Assembly (NCBI GenBank): GCA_963575745.1 | Contig: CAUYUJ010006308.1 | Coordinates: 1 to 54,608, forward strand | Length of the DNA stretch: 54,608 nt | Source: Prorocentrum cordatum | Lineage: Eukaryota > Sar > Dinophyceae > Prorocentrales > Prorocentraceae | Reading direction: 5' to 3' | In this document: piece by piece, positions 45,972-53,463 of the stretch | Layout: every line of letters begins with the position of its first letter | How positions within the stretch are numbered: position 1 is the first letter of the stretch | The notes under the pieces: generated by a model | What the model was told of the DNA's origin: nothing | What the model saw: the letters and a program-made list of their open reading frames with translations, nothing else | The model's database searches: none | Program-made: the position numbers and the translations under genes

Positions 45972-48900
45972 GGACGTGCTCGACGGAAAAACCTGACTAT
46001 CATTTCTTGGAATATCCAGAAGGCAGGAGTGAGAAACTGTAGAGGAGCTGAGATTTTGGGACAACTTCGTAGCTGTCACGGAGGCTTGTTCGCATTGCAA
46101 GAGAGTGATTTTCTTCCCAGAGCCGAGATTGCACGTCTAGGATGGGACCAGAGAGTTTCATCATGTGGGAAAGCTGCCCTAGTGTTCGGCAATGCATGGA
46201 AATGTTGTATCAAAGAATTCGTATGCTCGTATCCTCGTTTCGTCGTAGGAGGCTTCAAGACTGCTACTTCGAGGCTGGTGATCACCAGCATGTACCTTCC
46301 AGATGTTTCGATCCCGAATGCTTTTGATATGTGGCAGCAAACCCTGACCAACCTCAATATGGTCCTCAGGGAGATGGTTGCCACGAAGCTGCCAGGTGCC
46401 TGCATCATTGTTTGCGTGGATGCTAATGTGGAATTGGTGGGGAGGAGTACGGGAGTTCATCGAGGAGTTGAATATATTATGACAGGAAGTGGTGTGGATG
46501 GAAAGGAGGAAGGAGGCGACAGCACGGCGGAGAGGAGGAGGGAGAACGACAGATGGAGGATGAGGCATGCGCTGGAATGCTTTATGCAATCGTACGGGCT
46601 CTGTGCTGCCAACACTTTCGGCGACCGTGCAGTGACGTGGGAGAGCTACGCGCGAGCACACTGTCGCCTTGCTAGAGCACCAGAGCTGCGGCCACGAGTA
46701 TTAGATTATGTTCTGGTCCCTCATGGTTGGGAAATTATTGAATGTAAGGCATCCTTTCGTTTGCATAGAGGAGGGAAGACTCAGCGATCCCGTCTGAGTG
46801 ATCATAAACTCTTGGAAGTTTGTGTTCGTTCCCCTGTCGTCCATTGTCCCCGTTTCTCCGCTAAACCCCGTGATAAAAGCTATGTGGGATATGAGCCAAA
46901 CACGTTCACGGATGAGATGATCGCGAGAGCTTCGATGGACTCGTTTGTTGACAATGCCAGGTGTTCCTCAGTAAGTGGTAATCCTCTGGGGGCCAGCTGT
47001 TTGTCACGACAGATCAAATCGAGCTTTACTCGGGATGAGGTGGAATATAAGACAAGAGATGACAATGGTATTAAACAGCCTGTGCGCCCTTATAGACTCC
47101 AGAGGTTGATTGAACTCCGTAGGGGAACCCCACCTGGGCCAGAAAGAAAACAGATCACAAAAGTTTTGAATGGCTATCGCCGTCTATACCGCCGTCTTCG
47201 TTTGGAGTATGAATTACCACCGTCAAGGAAAAGGAAGAGAAACCGTCTCTATAACCTGGAAGGAGTGGAGGATAGAGAGATATGGAACAAAGTTATCTGG
47301 CAGATGCTCAAGAATAAGGTGTCGTGTGCCCAGACTCGTGTTGCCAATCTAGAGGTGCTGCAGTCTCTCAGACAGGCTGCGGAGCTGGAGGCTCCACCAT
47401 GCACCATCACGCTGGCGAATATGCTTTGCTGCAGGGGAAGAATGCAGCGTAACCGCGCGACGGGGACTGATGGAGTGCCTGCAGAGATGCTCCTTCGATT
47501 GTCGTGGAAAACGTTGAGAGAGGTGCGAAGGATATTCGAGGCTGTATTTCATAGACAGATTCCGTACCCTGATTGCTGGAGGGAGATCATAGTGAGTGTG
47601 ATGCCTAAAAGTCAAAACACCACGGATGCAAAGGAAACGAGACTACTGTGTATTCAAAACGCGTTATCTAAACTTTATTCTATGTGTGTGGTCAAGTTAG
47701 CGGAGGATTATATGGAGGAGGTGGGGATGTTTCGGAGATTTGGTGTGTATGGATTTGTGAAAGGACGGAGGCCATATGAGATTACGACTGCATTGAAACA
47801 CTTAGGTCAACATGCTAGCAAATATCAGCACGCAGATGATCAATTACATGTTGCTCTCGCAGATGTTTATCAAGCTTTTGATCATTGTACGGTTGCTAAC
47901 TTCAGTTCTGCCATGGCATATTGTAGTATACCATATGTTATCCAACATGCGATGATTGAGTCCCTGGTCTATAGTGATGTGGAGATCTCGTGTGAGAATC
48001 TCGACTTCGAGCAGTTCTCAAAGGTGTCCTGGGATCGCTGTATACGTACGGGTGGACCTGAAGGACCGTTTGCCTTTAATTGTATTGCCGTGGCGATGTG
48101 GGGGGAACTGTTCGAGAAATGGGATGAACAGAAGTTGGGGTATAGGGTCGAGTTTCGAGCGAGTGCGAGGGACGAAAACGGGAGCGTCGAAACGGTGTCG
48201 ATTTACTTGAATCATGCCTTATGGGCTGATAACATCGTTGTCCTGGCGAACTCGGCGTCGGATTTGGCTCAGATGATGCTGGCAATGACACACTCACTTG
48301 AGAAATACAGTATGCGATGGAAAGAGGCGTCTCTGGAGTATTTAGTTTTCGGTGAACCTCTAGAGTATGATGAGAATGAACACATCGTTCCGACCATGGA
48401 CCTGGTGATCAAAGGATTTCAGGACCCAGAACGTGAATTGAGATTTCGCAGAAGGGCTGAGGTTCATCTCCTAGGAGTCTGTATTCCGGCTATATTTCCT
48501 CGATATCATGCGGATGTAGCGTACAGATTGGACAAAGGAAGACAGGCCTTCTATGTTGACATCAAGTTCTATACCAGCAGATGTATACCATTGGGGGAAA
48601 AGTATTCTAGATATCAACAGCTTGTTCAGTCGACAGTATTGTATGGATTAGATGGAGTAGCAGCAGATGAAAGTTCGATTGAGAGACTTCATGTGTTTGA
48701 GGGAGAGTGCTTGCTCAGAATATTGAGAACGAGACATCTTCCTGATGAGCCGTGGGACGAGTATACACATCGGAAGTACAGCCGATGTAGGAAAGCTTTT
48801 CATGATCATGGGTATCAGTCGCTGGTGCAAAAATTCTTGTATCGTCAGTGGTTGCTTGCACTGGATGTGGTGTCGTTTGCAAAATATCTACCTCATGACA

Positions 48901-49931
48901 TGCCGCAGAGTGACAGAGCATGGAGGGACTCAAGGTTGGCAATGCTTGCATACGGAATCCGATATGATGAATGGCGGCAGAATTTTGGGGATATCATGCA
49001 CAGATATAACTCAAAAAGAAAACGGTCAGAGGAGGGAAGATACCGCAAAAGGAAAAGAGGGATTGACGCGACGGGTCTACATACATGGCACTATCCTTTC
49101 GAAAAATATTGGGGTGATCAGTGGTGGAGAGATTTCCAGCCTGATAGCTGGAGAGAGTTTGCAATATCTACGGTGGGTGAGGAGAAGTTCAGCTTGTTCC
49201 AATCAAATATTAAAGGATCAGGAGGGAGACGTACTGCGTATGATATGGAAGAGGAGGGTGGAAATGAGGCAACACGTAAACGAAGGAGGAAGGAGGAGGA
49301 GGTCCAGAATGAAATCATCGCCAGACGTTTAGCAATAACAAACATGAAAGCAACAGAATGGGATTTCAAAACACATGGTTTTGGAGTGGAGATCTGTGGG
49401 GATTCTCTTCTTGTCATATCTTGGCTCCTAGGGAGGTGGGCGATAACTGACTACACGTATCGAAAAAGAATAGGCTATATCATTGACATCATGAGCGGTC
49501 TGACGGAGATCTATGGAGTTCGGGCACCTTCGAATGGCAGGGATCCTTTTAAGCATGAGTTTCGGGAAGTAAATGAGCATGCGGATCGACTCACACATGA
49601 TGCCCGCGAGGGCAGATCACACGAATGGAAGCGCTCTTTTTGCATGACACACACACATGGACATATAACACCTATCGCATTGAGGGGGTCCTTCGATGGC
49701 GGTAAATCTGAGGATGGAGTAGGATGTGGTGCATGGCTCGAGGCGGCGTTCATATCCAGGTCCGACAGGATCGAAGGAAAGTTTTCGACCGTGTCCTGGC
49801 AACTCGTCTGGGAAAAAGCATGGTTGATTCCGTCGGAGAGCACAGTCACACAGGCTGAATTATCCGCAGCAGAGTGTACGGTACACAACATCGTTCGTTT
49901 GCTTGGTGAGTTTGAGTCTTACTTTACTTGA
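45972..49931 (+). CDS. LINE ORF2: endonuclease, reverse transcriptase, permuted RNase H (~1319 aa)
   Basis: The endonuclease is residues ~8-285: ISWNIQKAG, FALQES, CVDANVELVG, LDYVLVP and SDHK. The frame is open straight from the ORF1 stop. The first non-ATG candidate start (GTG, 46029) lies after the catalytic WNIQ strand, so I begin at 45972. RT lies at ~460-800: TGTDGVPAE; motif A with D631 and D637 in LADVYQAFDHC; motif B GGPEGPFAFNC; motif C LWADN (48222-48233) in place of YADD. The C-terminal RNase H has EICGDSLLVIS (D 49401), HEFREVNEHAD (H 49554, D 49584), and only then SFDGGKSEDG (D 49695) and QAELSAAE (E 49857), so the catalytic residues are in permuted order. Single-stranded Lys/Arg-rich linkers precede it. 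Confidence 0.9.
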   Translation, partial: GRARRKNLTIISWNIQKAGVRNCRGAEILGQLRSCHGGLFALQESDFLPRAEIARLGWDQRVSSCGKAALVFGNAWKCCIKEFVCSYPRFVVGGFKTATSRLVITSMYLPDVSIPNAFDMWQQTLTNLNMVLREMVATKLPGACIIVCVDANVELVGRSTGVHRGVEYIMTGSGVDGKEEGGDSTAERRRENDRWRMRHALECFMQSYGLCAANTFGDRAVTWESYARAHCRLARAPELRPRVLDYVLVPHGWEIIECKASFRLHRGGKTQRSRLSDHKLLEVCVRSPVVHCPRFSAKPRDKSYVGYEPNTFTDEMIARASMDSFVDNARCSSVSGNPLGASCLSRQIKSSFTRDEVEYKTRDDNGIKQPVRPYRLQRLIELRRGTPPGPERKQITKVLNGYRRLYRRLRLEYELPPSRKRKRNRLYNLEGVEDREIWNKVIWQMLKNKVSCAQTRVANLEVLQSLRQAAELEAPPCTITLANMLCCRGRMQRNRATGTDGVPAEMLLRLSWKTLREVRRIFEAVFHRQIPYPDCWREIIVSVMPKSQNTTDAKETRLLCIQNALSKLYSMCVVKLAEDYMEEVGMFRRFGVYGFVKGRRPYEITTALKHLGQHASKYQHADDQLHVALADVYQAFDHCTVANFSSAMAYCSIPYVIQHAMIESLVYSDVEISCENLDFEQFSKVSWDRCIRTGGPEGPFAFNCIAVAMWGELFEKWDEQKLGYRVEFRASARDENGSVETVSIYLNHALWADNIVVLANSASDLAQMMLAMTHSLEKYSMRWKEASLEYLVFGEPLEYDENEHIVPTMDLVIKGFQDPERELRFRRRAEVHLLGVCIPAIFPRYHADVAYRLDKGRQAFYVDIKFYTSRCIPLGEKYSRYQQLVQSTVLYGLDGVAADESSIERLHVFEGECLLRILRTRHLPDEPWDEYTHRKYSRCRKAFHDHGYQSLVQKFLYRQWLLALDVVSFAKYLPHDMPQSDRAWRDSRLAMLAYGIRYDEWRQNFGDIMHRYNSKRKRSEEGRYRKRKRGIDATGLHTWHYPFEKYWGDQWWRDFQPDSWREFAISTVGEEKFSLFQSNIKGSGGRRTAYDMEEEGGNEATRKRRRKEEEVQNEIIARRLAITNMKATEWDFKTHGFGVEICGDSLLVISWLLGRWAITDYTYRKRIGYIIDIMSGLTEIYGVRAPSNGRDPFKHEFREVNEHADRLTHDAREGRSHEWKRSFCMTHTHGHITPIALRGSFDGGKSEDGVGCGAWLEAAFISRSDRIEGKFSTVSWQLVWEKAWLIPSESTVTQAELSAAECTVHNIVRLLGEFESYFT

Positions 49932-50155
49932 TCGTGGATTGTGAAAGATTGTGCTCGCACGGATGAATAAGAGTTTGGTTTCTCGTGTACTGCCCGCGTG
50001 TTTGACGCGGATGATATCTCATGAGCTTCGCTCTTGTCATCTGTCCGTGTGCTTGGCACGGTTTTGACTCGCATGGTCATGCAAATAAGAGTCTCTGCCG
50101 AGACGGACACTGCGACTGGGCCGTCAGGCCCGTGAGAGTCGTAGCCAGCCAGCCA
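49932..50155 (+). other. LINE 3' UTR with three stem-loops and (AGCC)n tail
   Basis: Perfect short hairpins occur at 49994-50010 (CCGCGT/ACGCGG), 50045-50061 (CCGTG/CACGG) and 50118-50131 (GGGCC/GGCCC). The element ends in AGCCAGCCAGCC rather than poly(A). Structured 3' ends with short tandem tails suit LINEs whose RT recognises its own RNA specifically. Confidence 0.65.
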
Positions 50156-50167
50156 GCCTCCCCCGTC
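50156..50167 (+). repeat. Right 12-bp target-site duplication of the LINE
   Basis: GCCTCCCCCGTC, identical to 44556-44567. Confidence 0.9.
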
Positions 50168-50176
50168 CGGAGCGCC
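50168..50176 (+). repeat. 82-bp hairpin element, copy A, right end
   Basis: CGGAGCGCC is the inverted complement of GGCGCTCCG at 44495-44503, separated from it by the LINE. Confidence 0.8.
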
Positions 50177-50338
50177 AGCGAGGAGGGGGGTGCGCGTGGA
50201 TGAAGGGCTGGAACTCTTTGTGGCGGTGGCGCCGATCAAGTGGTGGATGGTTCCGAAGGGATCGATGATTGGAGGGGCCTGGGGAGGGTCTCGGGTATGC
50301 CGGGAAATGAGTTGGATCCGTCGGCGTGGTTGTCGGAG
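50177..50338 (+). pseudogene. Fragment resembling the Helentron coding tail
   Basis: ATGCCGGGAAATGAGTTGG (50297-50315) with GGATCCGTCGGCG following parallels ATGCAGGGGAATGAGCTGG at 44302 with GGATCCGTCTGCG. Both encode M(Q/P)GNELDPSA. The rest has no clear match. It may be the 3' remnant of another Helentron copy or a local duplication. Confidence 0.45.
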
Positions 50339-50415
50339 TTCGCGAGGGCGGAGTGGTTGGAGTGGAGGGGCGGCCGGCCCCGAAATGGTGCGGCGCCTTC
50401 CCCCTCCGGAGCGCC
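50339..50415 (+). repeat. 82-bp hairpin element, copy B
   Basis: GCGAGGGCGGAGTGGTTGGAG, then a GGGGCGGCCGGCCCC palindrome, GGTGCGGCGCC, and the right terminus CCTCCGGAGCGCC (CGGAGCGCC at 50407-50415). The left terminal repeat is degraded (GTCGGAGTTCGCGAGG). Confidence 0.7.
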
Positions 50416-50439
50416 GGAAGGGGGTGTGGTGGGTGGGGG

Positions 50440-50652
50440 GGGGGCTCTGTGTGCCTGTCTGTGTGTCTGTGTGTCTATGTCTCTATGTGTCTATGTGTCT
50501 GTGTGTCTGTGTGTCTGTGTGTCTGTGTTTTGGCGTCTGTGTGTCTGTGTGTCAGTGTGTCAGTGTGTCTGTGTATCTGTTTGTGTGTGTGTGTGTCTGT
50601 GTGTCTGTCTGTCTGGGTGTTTGTGTGTCAGTGTGCCTGTGTGTCTATGGTC
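50440..50652 (+). repeat. TGTGTGTC octamer array, right block, part 1
   Basis: Same unit and same strand as the array at 18881-19676. It starts at CTCTGTGTGCCTG, directly after a G-run downstream of hairpin copy B. Confidence 0.9.
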
Positions 50653-50815
50653 AGGAGGAAAAAAGCACAGACGCAATTAATCGTCGCTTCGATAGAATAT
50701 ATGGGAAAATATGGGGAGTGGGATGGTAGACAAAAAGCACAGAAAATATGGGAACATATGGGGATTTGTTTAATTTGTGTGTATTCATTTGTGTGTCATG
50801 GGGCCCCTTCATTTT
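50653..50815 (+). other. AT-rich non-repeat island within the octamer array
   Basis: AAAAAGCACAGA occurs twice (near 50664 and 50730), and ATATGGG(A/G)A-type phrases occur four times, suggesting an internal ~65-bp duplication. No gene is seen. Confidence 0.6.
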
Positions 50816-53342
50816 TGCCTGCGTGTCTGTGTGTCCTTGTGTCTGCGTGTCTGTGTGTTGTTGTGTCTGCGTGTCTGCGTGTCTGTGTGTCCGCGTGTCT
50901 GTGTGTCCGTGTGTCCTGTGTGTCTGTGTGTCTGTGTGTCTGTGACTCTGGTGCTCTGTGTGTCTGTGTGCTTGAGTGTCTGTGTCTCTGTGTGTCTGTG
51001 TATTTGTGTGTCTGTATGTCTGCGTGTCTGTGTGTCTTCGTGTCTGTGTGTCTGTGTGTGTCTGTGTGTCCGTGTGTCTGTGTGTCTATGTGTCTGTGTG
51101 TCTGTGTGTCTGTTTGTCTGTGTGTCTGTGTGTCTGTGCGTCTGTGTGTCTGTGTGTCTGTGTGTCTGTGTGTCTGTGTGTCGGTGTGTCTGTGTGTCTG
51201 TGACTGTGTGTCTGAGTGTCCGTGTGTATTTTGTGTCTGTATGGCCGTGTGTCTGTCTGTCTGTGTGTGTGGTTGTCTGTGTGTCCGTGTGTCCGTGTGT
51301 CCGTGTGTCTGTGTGTCTATGTGTCTGTCTGTCTCTCTGTATGTCTGTATGTCTGTCTGTCTGTCTGTGTGTCTGTGTGTCAGTGTGTCTGTGTGTCTGT
51401 GTGTCTGTGTGTCTGTGTGCTTGTGTTTCTGTGTTTCTGTCTTTCTGTGTGTCTGTGCGTCTGTGCTGCTGTGTGTCTGTGTGTTTGTGTGTCTGTGTGT
51501 CAGTGTGTCAGTGTGTCTGTGTGTCTGCGTGTCTCTGTGTCTGTGTTTCTGTGTGTCAGTGTGTCAGTGTGTCTGTGTCTCTGTGTGTCTGTGTCTGTGT
51601 GGCTGTGTGTCTGTGTGTCTGTGTGTCTGGGTGTCTGGGTGACCGTGTGTCTGTGTGTCTGTGTGTCTGTGTGTCTGTGTGTCTGTGTGTCTGTTTTTTT
51701 TTATATATATATTATATTTTTTATATTTTTTTATTTTTGCGTCAGTGTGTCTGTGTGTCAGTGTGGCAGTGTGTCCGTGTAACTGTTTGTCTGTGTGTCT
51801 GTGTGTCTGTCTGTCTGTGTGTCTGTGTGCCTGTGTGCTTTCGTGCCTGCGTGTCTGTGTGTCCCTTTGTCTGCGTGTCTGTGTGTTGGTGTTTCTGCGT
51901 GTCTGCGTGTGCTTGTGTGTCTGTGTGTCTGTGTGCCTGGGTGTCTGTGTGTCTGTGTGTCTGTGTGTCTGTGTGTCTGGTGCTGTGTGTGTCGGTGTGT
52001 TTGAGTGTCTGTGTGTCTGTGTGTCTGTGTATTTGTGTGTCTGTGTGTCTGCGTGTATGCGTGTCTTTTTGTCTGTGTGTCTGTTTGTCTGTGTGTCTGT
52101 GTGTCTGTGGGTCTGTGTGTCTGTGTGTCTGTGTGTCTGTGTGTCTGTGTGTCCGTGTGTATGTGTGTCTGTGTGTCTGTGTGTCTGTGTATCTGTCTCT
52201 CTGTCTTTCTGTTTGTCTGTGTGTCTGTTTGTCCGTGTGTCTGTGTGCCTGAGTGTCCGTGTGTGTGTGTGTCTGTGTGTCTGTGTGTCTGTGGGTCTGT
52301 GTGTCCGTGTGTCTGTGTGTCCGTTTGTCTGTGTGTCCCTGTGCCTCTGTGTCAGTCTTCCTGTCATTCTTTGTGTCCGTGTGTCTGTGTGTTTGTGTAT
52401 ATGTGTGTCTGGTTGCTTGTGTGTCTGTGGGTCCGTGTGTCAGTGTGTCTGTGTGTCTGTGTTTCTGCGTGCCAGTGTGTCAATTTGTCAGTGTGTCAGT
52501 GTGTCTGTGTGTCTGTGTGTCTATGTGTCTGTGTGTCTGGGTGTCTGGGTGTCAGTCTGGCAGTGTGTCCGTGTGTCTGTGTGCCTGTGTGTCTGTGTAT
52601 CTGTGTGTCTGGTTGTCTGTGTGTCTGGGTGTCTGTGTGGTTGTGTGTCTGTGTGTCTGTGTGTGCGTGTGTCCGTGTGTCTGTGTGTCTGCATGTCCGT
52701 GTATCCGTGTGTCCGTGTGTCCGTGTGTCTGTGTGTCTGTGTGTCTGTGTGTCTGTGTGTCTGTGTGTCTGTGTGTTTTTGTGTTGGTGTGTCTGTGTGT
52801 CTGTGTGTTGGTGTCTGTGTGTCCGTGTGTCCGTGTGTCTGTGTGTCTGTGTGTCTGTGTGTCTGTGTGTCTGTGCGTCTGTGTGTCTGTGTGTCCGTTT
52901 GTGTCTGTGTTGTATTGTGTGTGTCTGTATGTCTGTGGTCGGTATGTCTGTGTGGTCTGTGTGTCTGTTTATACAAGTCTGTTGTGTCTGTATGTCCGTG
53001 TGTCTTTTGTGTCGTGCGTCCGTGTGTCCGTGTCTGTGTGTTGTATGTCTGGTGCTGTTTTGTCTGGGTGCGTGTGTGTTGACGTGTCTGCGTGCATATT
53101 TTCTGTGTGTCTGTGTGACTGGTTGTCTGTGTCTCTGTGTATCCTTGTGCCTGCGCGTCTTTGTGTCTGTGTGTCTGCGTTTCTGTGTGTCAGTATGTCT
53201 GTGTGTCTGTCTGTCTGTGGATCTGTCTGTGTGTCTGTCTTTCTGTGCGTGTGTGTGTGGGTGTCTGTCTGTGTGTCTGTGCGCGTGTATTTGCGTGTGT
53301 GTGTGCGCGTGTGTGTGTGTCAGTGTGTGTGTGTGTGCGCGT
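50816..53342 (+). repeat. TGTGTGTC octamer array, right block, part 2
   Basis: Long octamer array with a higher-order pattern. The phrase beginning GCGTGTCTGTGTGTCC, followed by TCTGCGTGTCTGTGTGTTG, recurs at about 50820, 51845 and 54017, spacings near one and two times ~1.05-1.1 kb. An AT-only insertion (TTTTTTTTATATATATATTA onward) lies at 51693-51738. Very long open frames on both strands are repeat artefacts. Confidence 0.92.
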
Positions 53343-53383
53343 GGCGCTGGCATCCCCGCGCTGCCCCCCCCCCCCTTTTTCCG
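53343..53383 (+). other. Junction with C13-T5 tract before hairpin copy C
   Basis: GGCGCTGGCATCCCCGCGCTG followed by a long C run and TTTTT separates the octamer array from the hairpin element. It shows no other structure. Confidence 0.5.
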
Positions 53384-53463
53384 GGCGCTCCGCGAGGGCG
53401 GAGTTGTTGGAGTGGAGGGAGGGCCCGCCCTAAATTGGGGCGGTGCCTCCCCCCTCCGGAGCG
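53384..53463 (+). repeat. 82-bp hairpin element, copy C, uninterrupted
   Basis: Left terminus GGCGCTCCG (53384-53392) and right terminus CGGAGCG (53457-53463) are inverted complements. Between them lies GAGGGCGGAGTTGTTGGAGT, then a GGGCCCGCCC palindrome and GGGGCGGTGCCTCCCCCCTC. It sits inside the octamer array with no Helentron sequence beside it, so it may be independently mobile. Confidence 0.8.

Larger units (their letters stand above)
44568..50155 (+). mobile_element. Full-length two-ORF LINE (non-LTR retrotransposon), ~5.6 kb
   Basis: It has a 5' UTR, ORF1, ORF2 with endonuclease, reverse transcriptase and RNase H, a 3' UTR ending in an (AGCC)n tail, no LTRs, and a perfect 12-bp target-site duplication. 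All frames are intact, so the insertion looks young. Base composition is much less GC-rich than in the Helentron it sits beside. It would move by target-primed reverse transcription. Unusual RT and RNase H features are described under ORF2. Confidence 0.93.

Noticed and set aside
44568-50155. LTR retrotransposon or retrovirus-like element
   Set aside because: No long terminal repeats, no aspartic protease or integrase; the endonuclease is of the AP type and a 12-bp target duplication flanks a tailed 3' end.
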